Position numbers and translations under genes: made by a program
The notes under the pieces: model-generated
The model's database searches: none
What the model saw: the letters and a program-made list of their open reading frames with translations, nothing else
What the model was told of the DNA's origin: nothing
NCBI GenBank assembly: GCA_025201375.1
Contig: JAIWZP010000046.1
Coordinates: 1 to 64,000 of the forward strand
Length of the DNA: 64,000 nucleotides
Direction of reading: 5' to 3'
Source: Gongronella butleri
Lineage: Eukaryota > Mucoromycota > Mucoromycetes > Mucorales > Cunninghamellaceae
Shown: positions 14,459 to 25,479 of the stretch, one piece after another
How positions within the stretch are numbered: the first letter of the stretch is position 1
Layout of the letters: each line of letters starts with the position of its first letter

Positions 14459-15961
14459 CTAGCTATTGGGTGAATTTGCAGTGGCGGGATAGAGATTGCT
14501 GCGGATGGTGGTGGTGGTATCAAGTTGGAGTGCGCCGTCATGCTCTTTCTGCAGCGTCGTAAGGTGAGCGTCCTGCTCATGCAACTCCAGCATCAAGTAT
14601 GCTAACATTTCGGCGACTTGTAGCCACCGGGTGCGCTGTTCGTCGTTAATGGGCACGCTGGCGGACATCACCTCCTTGTACTCGTACGTCAGGTCGTCGC
14701 CTAAGTGCATCTCAAAGAGAACCATGTGCGCTTCGATCGTTTGGATGCCAAAGGTCTTGATCTTCTTATATGTGGCCAATGATGCGTTTAGATGCCCTTG
14801 CGCATCGCCCTTGAGAACGCACAAGAGGCTGTGGATGATCTTGATAGTGTCATCGGCGGCGTGTGACGGTTGCTCGACGGTGTGACCACCCGAGATTTCG
14901 ACGACGAGACGCTCATAGCCCTGTGCGTTGTAGCCGAGGGCATCCACATTGCGTGCTGTTGTCGCCGGCTCCTCATCAAATTGTCCCATGGCAATCTGGA
15001 CGCGCGCTTGTCGAGCCTTTTGCTTGAGGACAGCCCCGCACCAATTGAATGCGAGCAATTGAGACTGTGTAGCAAGCGATCTGAGGATTGGCACGACGTG
15101 ATCAACCAAGAATGTCCGTTCGGATTGCGCAGCTTGAGGCGCGGTGACAGGATTGGTGCAGACATTGACAAAGTCGGTGAAGATGAACCGCATGGCATCC
15201 ATAAGCTTGCGGTCGACGGTTTCGAGATCCTCAACAGGCATGTGGCTCCAAAGCCATAGCGGCAGCTCCCGCAGCTTGACATCCATGGCCGCCGTCACCA
15301 TGGCATAGGTCCCCTTCATTCTCTTGAGTGTAGACAGGGTAGCGTGGGCGCCAATTTCCGCTTCAAGCTGTTCCAGCTTCGCGCCAGGCAAACGGCGATT
15401 GTAAGTGGCCAATATGGTCACAATGGGCGCGAGCTTGTCGATGTTCTCGGCGTCGACGCGTGCAAAGCTCAGGGTTGGCTGCCGCGACGAGGTAAATTGC
15501 AGCGTCGTGCTAGCTCTGGTGATGATGGGCGACACGCCATAGCGGAGGCGTTCGGGAATAGGCTCAGACGACGACGAAGCGACAGTCATCGCGTTAGACG
15601 CGGCTGACTCGCTTGTTTCACTTGCAGGACTTGCGGGACCTGCGGGACCTGGGGGTATTGCTGGCGTTGGCTGGTCGAGATGGGTACTGTTGATATGAGC
15701 GGCCAACTCGTCAATGGTGGGATAGTGCGCAAGACACGAAATGCAGGGAATGTGGCGCTCGATCAATTCGTGCACAGCGCCGCTGTCCGCTTTGACGTAA
15801 GTGAATTCCTCAGTTTCGAAGCGCTTGAGGCCCTTGCTACGCGACGGCAGGTACACTTTGTGGTTTTTCCAGACATGTTCCTTGACTTTGTCGGGTCTGG
15901 AAAGTGGTATCCCACAAATGTGGCACTGATGGTGGAGCGAGATAAGGCGCTTTGGCGCCAT
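14459..15961 (-). CDS. Intronless C2H2 zinc-finger protein (Mucoromycotina-type family)
   Basis: A single 500-aa frame starting MAPKRLISLHHQC. Two C2H2-like fingers occupy the first 120 residues: CHICGIPLSRPDKVKEHVWK..H and CISCLAHYPTIDELAAHINS..H. A Pro/Ala/Ser-rich linker follows. The C-terminal 300 residues are helical, with a conserved-looking core (SERTFLVDHVVPIL, LAFNWCGAV, YERLVVEISG) that resembles uncharacterised C2H2 families I recall as expanded in Mucoromycotina; function is unknown. The upstream in-frame extension to 16240 is Phe/Ser-rich and looks like leader sequence, so the ATG at 15961 was used. The gene lies between the two copies of a long duplication and has no introns, unlike most genes of this window. 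It may be a mobile or retroposed copy. Confidence 0.8.
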   Translation of the reverse strand: MAPKRLISLHHQCHICGIPLSRPDKVKEHVWKNHKVYLPSRSKGLKRFETEEFTYVKADSGAVHELIERHIPCISCLAHYPTIDELAAHINSTHLDQPTPAIPPGPAGPASPASETSESAASNAMTVASSSSEPIPERLRYGVSPIITRASTTLQFTSSRQPTLSFARVDAENIDKLAPIVTILATYNRRLPGAKLEQLEAEIGAHATLSTLKRMKGTYAMVTAAMDVKLRELPLWLWSHMPVEDLETVDRKLMDAMRFIFTDFVNVCTNPVTAPQAAQSERTFLVDHVVPILRSLATQSQLLAFNWCGAVLKQKARQARVQIAMGQFDEEPATTARNVDALGYNAQGYERLVVEISGGHTVEQPSHAADDTIKIIHSLLCVLKGDAQGHLNASLATYKKIKTFGIQTIEAHMVLFEMHLGDDLTYEYKEVMSASVPINDEQRTRWLQVAEMLAYLMLELHEQDAHLTTLQKEHDGALQLDTTTTIRSNLYPATANSPNS

Positions 15962-16234
15962 GGCTATGCTGCTTGCTTGTGAGAAACAAGAAGATGAAAA
16001 AGGGGGGTGGAAGGAGAAAGAGTGCGTGGAAAAAGAATACATTTCTTTTTTTTTTTTTTTGCAAAAAAATAAGGTATCATACGCAGCAGCCATTTCCAAG
16101 GCCGAACTGGCCCTTTTGAAATTGGGCATTTTACTTTTTTGTGTGGCTGAAAAACACTGTGGAATCCAAAATTGCAGGATTTCTCTGTGTTTCCCTCTCT
16201 GTTTCCCTCTCATCACCTGCGCAACCAAATGGGG
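15962..16234. other. Upstream region of the C2H2 gene
   Basis: T/A-rich leader of the C2H2 gene followed by a block at 16116-16200 that recurs at 23462-23545 (shared core CACTGTGGAATYYAAAATTGCAG). No gene seen. Confidence 0.5.
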
Positions 16235-16745
16235 ACTCACACAATACTACAGACCCATCCTCACCCACGTACATGTGTCAGACCAGCCACCGTGCGCAAA
16301 ACACTACCGGAGTGCAGCCGAAAACGACTCTCTCCTCGCATGATATTCTTCTACCATCTTTCTCTCTATCCTCCTTGCATCACCCTCCCCCATGGCCATC
16401 AAAGGCGCACGCAACGCGCACGCTTCCCCTATCTCCCTTTTTGGATTTTTTTCTTTGCAATTTCCTCGCCTCTCATCTCTCATTCACCTCCAGTCGCCAT
16501 GAGCTTCCTCTCTGTTCGATTTGAGATCATCATCCATTGTACTTTCTTTGCATTCTACCAAAAAACAATAAAAAAATCTAAGTCTGGTGTCAAACGAAAA
16601 AATATCGAGCACCTAGCCCGCCTTGGCCTTGCTCTTTTTGATGTAGGCTTCCAGGCCAATCGCTAGGATAAACGAAAAGAAAAAAAAAAAATGACGAAAT
16701 CAGCCGAGTCCACCATCCTTGCATGATTCGCTTTTTTTTTTTTTT
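16235..16745. repeat. Long direct duplication, right copy
   Basis: Counterpart of 13780-14320. It begins with a fragment of the CHMP7 3' end (16240-16343, ending in ENDSLLA then TGA against ENDPLLA in the real gene) and runs into the genuine last exon and last intron of HUT1. Identity by eye is about 75-85%. Confidence 0.8.
16240..16343 (+). pseudogene. Decayed fragment of the CHMP7 C terminus
   Basis: The frame encodes ILTHVHVSDQPPCAKHYRSA then ENDSLLA and TGA, clearly related to the CHMP7 terminus ILTHLHVPDHAPRAKYRRRT. The rest of CHMP7 is absent. It is a by-product of the duplication flanking the C2H2 gene. Confidence 0.75.
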
Positions 16746-17666
16746 ACCAGCAAACACAAGGGTAACCCCGAGCCATTGGCCGAGCGACAGCACGTGGTTG
16801 AACCAAAAGACGCTGAGCAGCATCGTGAAGAGCTTGCGAGTGACCGTGACCGTGACGAGATGCAAGCTGCCAAAGTGCTGCAGGGTATAAAAGATGAAGC
16901 ATTGGCCCACGGCACCGCACAGGCCAAAGAGGAAAATGTCACGAATCACCTGCGGGTGCGAGGTGCAAAAGTCGATGGCCTGCCACAATTCGTCATTGTA
17001 TGGGTGTAAGAGCAAGTAGGCTGCCGACAAAAGCGAACCAATGGCATTCATAAAAAACATCATATGCTGCCCGCTGACGTGGTGCGCGTACGTGTGGAAA
17101 ATCTGGTCCTGCGTCGCATTGGTCAGTCCATCGATCGCCAGATTCATGCCGAGCAAGAACAACCCCCACAGCGAGCTTGCCGCCGCCGCCTTTTTGCTGC
17201 CGGACGACGAATGATACAGCATAAACATCGACACGCCCGCCGTGATCAGCGCAACGCACACATACTTGTACAAGGGAAACCGCCGACGGTAAACGAGCAC
17301 ATTCATCAGCATCACAGGCACAAGCTTGCACGATTTGCCCAAAATCATCGTCGGATAGTCAATGTGCTTGAGCGACGCATAGCCAAAAGGCGAGCCGATG
17401 CAATTCAGCAGCGCCACCTGCGCATACTTGAGATACAGCCCGCGCGGCTGCGTGCCGAGACCAATGGACCGCCTCGTCGCACGCAGATACACAGCAGCAA
17501 CACACGCAGCAATAAGCGACTGAACCAGATTCAGCACGATGAAAAACTTGAACTTTTTTGGCGCAGCTTCATCGCCATAGGGCGTCGTGCTCACACGCTC
17601 CTGCACAACGCCCCACGTCAGAAAACACGTGTAAATACCAATAACACACACCGCAAACCGCAGCAT
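16613..17666 (-). CDS. HUT1: ER UDP-galactose/nucleotide-sugar transporter HUT1 (SLC35B1 family)
   Basis: Two exons (17666-16748, 16662-16613) give 322 aa, the usual length for SLC35B proteins. About ten hydrophobic segments are seen, starting MLRFAVCVIGIYTCFLTWGV with the family GVVQERV motif, then GYASLKHIDYPTMILGKSCK in the middle and VTVTRKLFTMLLSVFWF near the end. The C terminus is lysine-rich (KKSKAKAG), in keeping with ER residence. Known members carry UDP-galactose or ATP/nucleotides into the ER lumen; the exact substrate cannot be told here. An in-frame ATG at 17762 would add a Phe-rich leader and was not used. A diverged copy of the last exon lies 2.4 kb downstream. Confidence 0.9.
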
Positions 17667-19436
17667 CAAAGAATAAAAAAAGACAAAGAAAAAAAAAGGA
17701 GCCGAAAAGCAAGACGTCAAAACGAGCGCAATTTGCCTCGACCCCCTTTTTTTGGTTGCCACGTCTGCGGCTCGAGGCGGAGAACCAATTCCGGTGTCAC
17801 GTCATCCAGGCGTCGTCAATGCCTGCCTTTTTGGTCAAACGTCGCCCAACAAGTGTTACTTAAGCACAAGGATTTGAATTTTTTTTCAAACCACTAGAGG
17901 GACTGACAAAAGGCAACAATCATCTCAAATTCTCAAAGAAACAGAGCCTGAACAAAGAATTAATGGCCTTGTAAACGCTTGAAATTCCATTTTTCAGCCA
18001 AATCATTTCCATCGGCACAGCTGAAGACGACAAATTTTGCATGATGCTTTCAATGTTCACGGGGGACAACTGGTCCAAATTTGACAGATATCAGATCAAT
18101 AAAATGCCAGTGGCATTGAAATAATGCATTTTTTGCACTATTTTGACATTATTCTCAACGCGGACAGATCTGGACGACAAAAACCTTGATCTGTGGATGC
18201 TTTGAGCCTCTGTGAGTTATAGACACCTCAGTAAAAACGAAAAATTAATAGTATGACTGGCGATGAAATGACGGATTGGAAATTTTTTATGGTTTTGTGG
18301 CCATTCTTTTTATGAAAGCAAAACTTGCAAGGTCAAGGACAGCTAGAATCAAAAGTCCTGCGCTTCCTCGTTCGATTGAGCCCGCTCTTGCGGCACAGCG
18401 ATAAGCCCGTCGCTAAAGCTAGGGCGTTTCATAACAAATCGCGGATTTTCCAAGGGGCACAGCCGACGAAAATCAAATAAAAAGTTAAAAACCAGCGATC
18501 CATTGGTCGGTTTCGATGCAAAACGCACAAAGCCGCAATTTTTAATCACAACTTCACAAGGCAAACTCGGTGAGGATCGGCCGCAGCGCCTTGGAAGTTA
18601 TTTCATCAGAAAGAGCATGACTTGAAGCGTGCAAAGACACTGATGACCTCTGCAAAAGGATGGTTTTCGACAGATTTGATACAGTACGGGGTCAAATTCA
18701 AAGGCAAATTTCTACGCCATTACGCCTCTACGCGTAAAAAACCGCGTCAAACGTCGAGCGACACGCGCCTGTTCCTAATAAAACTCGTGCATCTGGGGTC
18801 CCTCTTGCTAGCAGACGCGTCAGGGTTCATCAGGAGGAGCGCGGCTGTAAGAGCGCGTGCTTCTCGTGGAAGAAGTAGTCGTTGTCATTGAAGGTTATAC
18901 GAAAATCGCGTATGATATTGCTCGCTAACAAACCCCGCAAGCCTGACTTGAGCATTGCGCATACTGTATCATGGGAGCCGACGCTGCCTTCGCGCCGCCG
19001 CACCCTTGACGCAATGTTCGATTGTTCATCCTTCATAAAAAAATTTTACAAAAAATCAGCGCCGATTCCTCATTTTTGTTATGATAGATCGCACTGAAAT
19101 TGGCACCATCAATAAAGAGACACACACCAGCCATTTTTGAATAGGGTCGTCCATGCAGATGGCGAGATGAATGCAAAATAGTACAAATATGACGTTTTTG
19201 GCATTTTCGAGTCCAAAAAAAATCGGGCGGGTCCGCCTTGAGCACTGGGCAGTAGTTTACGCCGCGCCGCATTTTTCGTTAGCGGGCAGCTTGGTTGTAA
19301 AAAGAAGATCTGGAGGCACAGCAGCCGACAAAATCCGAAAAACATGATCTTTGGTGTTTAAAAGGTTCTAAACGTGTATGTGCAGTACAGAAATGCCCCC
19401 AAAAAATGCCTTAATCGTTATTTTGAATGCGTGGCA
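17667..19436. repeat. Gene-poor region with dispersed repeat copy B
   Basis: No gene is recognised. Bases 18440-18480 match 21773-21805, 18735-18835 match 22105-22200, and 19150-19395 match 845-1085. These are parts of the same dispersed family as copy A, in the same orientation. Remaining sequence is AT-rich and shows no coding signal. Confidence 0.6.
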
Positions 19437-19718
19437 GATGCAAAATTTAATTTAGAATCGAATAAAGTTTTCACACGGTGTCCGTTACCGTAACTTAATA
19501 AAATTTTGAGAAAATCCCATATTATCCCACTTTTTTACTGTACGACATTTTTCCTACCGGTATTTTGATTTTTGGCGATGAATGTGCAATTTTTCGCGTT
19601 TTTACAGCAATACAATACCGTAGGTACTGTACAGTACAGTACCTACGGAAAGAGAGCGCGGCACGAAAGTATACTGTAGTAACACTATCATATTCGATTC
19701 TAAATTAAATTCTACATC
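19437..19718. mobile_element. MITE-like element, copy 1
   Basis: Inverted terminal repeats of about 28 bp begin GATGCAAAATTTAATTTAGA on the left (19437) and read GATGTAGAATTTAATTTAGA from the right end (19718). The 282-bp element has no coding capacity and an internal palindrome around GTACTGTACAGTACAGTAC (19624-19642). A second copy sits at 40498-40685. A dinucleotide CA is found on both flanks, but this is too short to be sure of a target duplication. Confidence 0.7.
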
Positions 19719-21284
19719 CAGGGGCGAAACGTTACCGGCACCTGCACCATTCCCGTATCTGCACCTTGCAAGCTTGCATGCGTATGCTATGTATGATGGT
19801 GACGCGAAATTGAGCCAGAGCGCCTTTCGCAGCCATCGACGATCAACATAAGCCGGCCACCACAAACGCGAGAAGGAACTATTTAAGACAGCAGCCAACA
19901 AATGTGGACGACGCGCGCCTGTGCAAGCATCATCTGCTGAGCCGCCCACTCATCAAACGCCGCTTGCACCGCCTGCACATCCACCAGCGGCGCCGCTGTC
20001 CACGCAAGCCATGGCAATGCGAAACGAAGACCATCCGCAAGATCCTTCACCCCGCCACCCCCCACCAATAATTGTGTAATAGTTTTTCATTTGTACTTTG
20101 ACTTTAGTGAATTCGTGGCTATTCTCCTTCTCTAGGATGCCCTCCACGTCCCTACAAAACCAAAAAAAAATGTGGCGCGCCAAAGGCGATATAATGTCAT
20201 GTTACTCTATTAGTCGCGATTGGGTGAAAAATGACATTGATTATGTGTTTCATCAGCCAAAAAAAAAAAAAAAAACTCCCCTCGGCCTCCATTGCGCTCA
20301 CTTTATAATTTTTTGGAGTGCTTGACTCAGACCACTTGTAAATAAAAAAATTCAGAGCAATTTAACTTTTTGCAAGTTGGTGCCTTGCCCTGTGAAAATC
20401 GTGGAATTCACGCGTTCTGATTAACTCGACTCTTTTTGCGCGTTTAGCGCGTGCACTTTTGTATTTTCAGATGTGCTCAATAAAGGAGACGTGCGGAAAA
20501 CAATTCCGAGAAACTTTCTCCGTTACATCTTGGTGGGTTGTCTTGTATTTTATATTTTGCAAGAGGTATCCGCTGTCGAAAGTCATAGAAACTAATTGAT
20601 GCAAAGAAAAATCGCGGCCTAACTGCCTGACACGCATGCTGTTGGGTGCCACCAGCCCCTATTGATCACCCAAGAGTCCGTGTTGCCTTGCCTGAGGCCT
20701 GAGCCACGAAAAAAACATGGTGTGTAGCGTGACAGACGTATTTTTCATTTTCTGCAGCAAGACCAAGAGTGCATACGATGCCATACATTGTCGCCTCCGC
20801 GGGAGCCAGAGCGCTCTGAACGAGCGCCAAAGAGTCGGTGTAACCGGACCTAAAACATAGCAAAAAATGCAACACGCCGCATGTTTTTGCTGAACATCAT
20901 ACGTCGAGCCCACACGTGCGACGCTGAACCCCTCTTTTAGTTTACGATAGGAAGAGAACGCGATTAGACTGTCGAACAAGCCCAGTTTCGCGACTGTATA
21001 TGTTGATTTGAGCGCGTTGGACTGATTTTTAAGAAATATGGCAAAACGGGGACCGCGTCGAAAAAATTGAAATCGAGGTTCCTCACAAAACTCGGCCACA
21101 GTGTAGATCCCTTTGAGAGCGTCAAAAAAGGGGAAAAAACGAGGGGTCAACCTGCTCAATTCTGAGCAACAAGGTCCAAAGGACCATGCCTGGTCTGGCA
21201 AGATGTGGGGCCACTTCTGGCTTTGAAAAGTGCGAATCCACTTGATACACGTATTTTCTTGATTTCCTCTTCTCATGATGAGAA
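19719..21284. other. Gene-free stretch
   Basis: Open frames of up to 205 codons occur (20659-21276, minus) but show no domain, start context or exon structure and overlap repeat-like sequence. A 15-A run is at about 20261. I see no supported feature. Confidence 0.45.
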
Positions 21285-22300
21285 GTTAAAACCCGGAGGT
21301 CGACTGGATCATTATGCAGATGAATCCAAATTCCGTTATTTTTGCGACTTCAGCACAGAATCTCGAATTATTCTCTGCACCGTGGTGAAACTGGTAGGAG
21401 TCGAACGAGGCACACTCGGGTGTCATTTCCCGCTTGTTTGGTTGCCTGATAAACGACATTTCCATGCTTGCAAAATTCATTCAACCATTTGAGCAATTTT
21501 CTAGGTCATTTTTCTCGACAACGGAAAGGCTGACCTCCAGAGCTTTGAACTTGTAGAAAGCACCATTTGAATCTCTCTCAGATGAGTCCAGCTTCACCGC
21601 GATTCGATCAAAACCGACAGAGAAATCAGATTTTTTCGATATTTTCGTTAATGGCAATCTGCTCGACAGCGATCTAGTCCACCTGTGCTTTTTATTCCAG
21701 GTTTGCTAACAAACAGGGGGGCAAAGCATCTAATGGAATGACTTGAAGCACGCTTGCTTGGGGTTGAAAATTCGCAGATTTTCCAAGGGGTGCAGTCGAG
21801 GATTTGAAAACAGCAAGGTTTGGGTCCTCAGATCGCCACGCCATTCAACTGCATGGTTATGTCACCCCAATGACCGATACAGATGCAATAAAAAAAGGAG
21901 GTGCATCAGCTGGCTTCCGCGTAAATTGCAATTTGCCTCTTTTTTCGTCTCAAGTCAAAGTCGACGAATATTGGCCACAGAGCTGCGAAATAGAGACCAC
22001 CAGAAAGATCTCAGTCTGTTGCGTACGTGGATGTCGATGATCACTGCAAAAAACGAGATCCGGGCAGAGTTGATGCGAACAGCAAGTTTGCGGGGCATCT
22101 TTGACGTGTAAAAAACCGCGTCAGACGTCGTGTTGCACGCGTCTGTTCCTGATCAATTTCATGCACCTGGCATTGCTCTTGCTAGTGGGCGCGTCGGCGC
22201 AGCTCTATGGACGCGTTTTTCCTATGCAATTCGCGCTTGAAGTTAAATCTAAAATCACGAATTGCTTGTCAATCACCAGGTCGACCCCACTCTTTTTTGG
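21285..22300. repeat. Dispersed degenerate repeat, copy C
   Basis: Bases 21287-21350 match 39262-39315, 21560-21790 match 160-375, and 22105-22200 match 18735-18835. Same orientation as the other copies. No intact frame. Confidence 0.65.
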
Positions 22301-24059
22301 TGTTTTCCGTGGTTTCTCCCTGCATTGTCTCTTGTGTGGAAGGTTGGTGGAAATCTGAAGACCCATTTTTTCAATTTTGGCATTGGGCGCTCGCCTCGAC
22401 TAAAATTTGATTTGCGCGTGACGCTCCCCGATGCCTTTGGAACCTCGCAAGTTAGGTGCCTCTTGAGGTTTCTTGCCCGCCATTTCACACTACACTGTAT
22501 TTTGGGTCGTCATTGGGACTGGCTGATCGATTGTAGTTGCCCTTCTGTTAAAATGAGTCATCCGTGGTGTTTCTCCTGGCACCCTCGTGCAAACGGTCAC
22601 AAACTTTAAGCAGATTACAGTGGAGGCATAAGCTTGATAAATGCCCAGTTTGGAGGCAATCTACTTTGTAGAAAAAAAATGCGGCCTTTTGTGGGGTTTA
22701 ATTCTAGACTGGAAAAGCATATTCTTTGTGAGCGTCTCGCCGGGCAAGAAAGCGCGATGGCGCTGACCGACGCATCCATTACGCAGTGGAGCACAAATGC
22801 CGGTGTTGAGCGATGGGCATCACGCGTCCGTGTCATCTGCCATCTCGCTTCAAAATTCCTGTAAAATGAAGGCCCCACGGAACCGGCATTTTCGTGGCAA
22901 CTTGCAGCCTAATCGCTTCGCGGGCTCTAGCTGAAACACGCGTCATGTCGTGCTTTCGCTGTGGAATCCGCTTTGGGGGACACCGCGGCGCGTTTTCGCC
23001 AGCTTGGCCTTGCGCCAAAAGAAGATCTATTTCGCAAGCTTTTTTCTTTCTGGCCCAATGGCCATGCCCACTCCGGTTGCTGATACAAGTGTTTGTTCGT
23101 CTCTCTTTGTCCCCTGCCGCGGGTCAAGATATGAAAGTCATTGCAGCACTTTAATTTTCCAATTTTCGCCATCTTGGGCGTACCGCTGTCAAACATTACA
23201 ATTTTCGAAAATGGTGAATTCTCGCGGCTCGAGCATCGTACAGATCTGAGAAAGACTCTTTCAAAAGGGCTGCTTTAGTGGATTGTGTATGCGCGACATG
23301 CGAGTTTTCAACGACGCCTTTGGCAAACCGGCTCCGCAGCCACTTCTCCCAAGATGGCTCATAGGCGCATATTTGAGAAAGAATGTTACTGCACGGACGG
23401 TGTCGTACACGTTCTTGTGGGATCACAAGTGGGAGGAGGAGTGCCCAGGGGGGAGTGCCGGTATGAAATTGTGCATTTTTCCTTTTTTGTGTGCCTGAGA
23501 GCCACTGTGGAATTTAAAATTGCAGAATTTCTTTTGAGTTTTCACTCCCCTGTTTTTTTTTTGTTGAGCTGCTCAATTGATTTGCAAAAAAATGAGTTCA
23601 TGGTGTTGACAAAATTACGAGCAAAGATGGCCTAATTGGGCCCAGCCCGTCAACTTTGCAAGTCCGCGCATTTCCCCACACACAACTTTGAACGAAACTT
23701 GGCACCCCACCACGGGTGCCAATTGGACGAGCGGGCAGGCCGAAAAGAAAGCCACTGTGCATCATCAATCAGAACAATGACATGGCCACAGGGCGACGCT
23801 ATTGCCACGATGAAGATCATCCATGACATGTTGCATGCCAAAAATGCCTGGGATGACAAAATCCGGCATTGACAGTGCATGATGTGGACATTGACGGGGC
23901 CTTGCCACACCTGCGCATTTTCCCACGGGGCTGCTTTCGGCACGCCAAATCCAGAGTAAAAAAAAAAAAAATGAAAGGACACCTCCCTTTTTTTTTTCCC
24001 TTTATCTCTTTTTTTTTCCTCTCTCTCTCCTTTACCCCTCCCTTTTTCTTTTGTTTATT
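22301..24059. other. Gene-free stretch upstream of BCKDH E1-alpha
   Basis: No supported gene. Bases 23462-23545 resemble the block upstream of the C2H2 gene (16116-16200). Directly before the BCKDH start there is a T/C-rich leader (23987-24055) typical of promoters in this window. Confidence 0.5.
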
Positions 24060-25479
24060 ATGCTTCGTTTTGGCTCCTTACCTCGTCGCTTTGTGTCTTT
24101 ACGCACCCCTCTTGCGGCGTCGCGGCTATTGCACACGCAGGGCGTGTTGCGTAGCCAGCAGCAGGTTGCGGAACATGCTCACCACTATAACCAGACGCCG
24201 GCGGCGGCCACGCACCTGAGCAACACGACGTACAGCGATAAGATTCGATTTGTGAGCAACATGGGCAGCCTGGAGACGTATCGCGTGATGGCACCGGATG
24301 GGACGATTGTCAATGGGCAGCAGGACCAGCCCACGGATCTGCCAAAGGAGGAGGTGCTCAAGATTTACAAGCACATGGTGCAATTGAGTGTGATGGACAC
24401 GGTGATGTACCAATTGCAACGACAAGGCGTCTTTAGCTTTTACATGACGCATTCCGGCGAAGAGGCCCTCATTGGCGTGGCGGCAGGCTTAAAGGACAAG
24501 GACATTGTTCACGGCCAATACCGTGAAGCATACATGCTCTTGTACCGTGGATTCTCCGTGCGCAACATGATCGACCAGTGCTTCTCCAACATCAATGACC
24601 TCGGCAAGGCTCGATCTATGCCCATCCACTATGGCAGCGCAGAATTGAACTTCCAGACCATCTCGTCGCCACTCGCCACGCAAATCCCCCAGGCCGCCGG
24701 CTCTGCCTATGCACTCAAAATGGAGGGCACAGGCGACAGATGCTCAGTGTGCTTCTTTGGCGAGGGCGCGGCCTCCGAGGGCGACTTCCACGCCGGTCTC
24801 AACATGGCCGCCACACTCAATTGCCCCGTCATCTTTGTCTGGTAAGAGAAAAGAGAAAAAAATGGAACAAAATCGACAAAAATCGACAAGAATCGATCAT
24901 TTCTCACTTCTTTTTTTAAAAAAAAATAGCCGCAACAATGGGTATGCCATCTCGACGCCGGCGAGCGAGCAATACCGTGGTGACGGCATTGCGAGCCGTG
25001 GTATTGGGTACGGGATGGACACGATCCGTGTGGACGGCAATGACGTGTGGGCCGTGTACAATGCGACCAAGGCCGCGCGCCAGATTGCTGTCAAGGAGAA
25101 CAAGCCCGTGCTGATCGAGGCCATGACGTACCGTGTCGGACACCATAGCACGTCGGACGACTCGACAAAGTATCGCGACCGCAAGGAGGTCGAAGAGCGC
25201 GCCCAATTTGACAACCCGATCACGCGCCTGCGCCGCTACATTGAGAAGCAGAATTGGTGGGACAAGGACCAAGAGGAAGCCTTCCGCACAGAGACAAAGG
25301 CTCAGATCATCGAGGACGTGCGCCAGGCAGAATCATTGCAAAAGCCCTCGCTCAAACACATGTTTACCGATGTTTACGACGAATTGCCCCCAAGCTTGCA
25401 GCAGCAGGAGAAGGAGCTCATGCGACTGATCAAGGAATATCCCGAGTACTACCAGCTAGATGAATTCGAAAAGCAATAG
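24060..25479 (+). CDS. BCKDHA: Branched-chain 2-oxoacid dehydrogenase E1 component, alpha subunit
   Basis: The thiamine-diphosphate-dependent E1 subunit that decarboxylates 2-oxo acids from Leu, Ile and Val in the mitochondrial matrix, working with an E1-beta subunit not present here. Two exons (24060-24841, 24930-25479) give 443 aa. The N terminus MLRFGSLPRRFVSLRTPLAA is basic and hydroxylated, a good mitochondrial presequence. Core motifs: FYMTHSGEEALIGVAAGL, then GQYREAYMLLYRGF, the ThDP-binding GEGAASEGDFHAGLN to CRNNGYAIST (split by the intron), and the phosphorylation-loop-like YRVGHHSTSDDSTKY. C-terminal helices resemble the E1-alpha tail. Pyruvate dehydrogenase E1-alpha is excluded by the sequence around TYRVGHHSTSDD. 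Confidence 0.93.

Noticed and set aside
20659..21276. 205-codon minus-strand frame
   Set aside because: No recognised domain, no exon-like context, and it lies among degenerate repeats.
24051..24059. Upstream start for BCKDHA
   Set aside because: The codon there is TTG; the first ATG is at 24060 and gives a good mitochondrial presequence.
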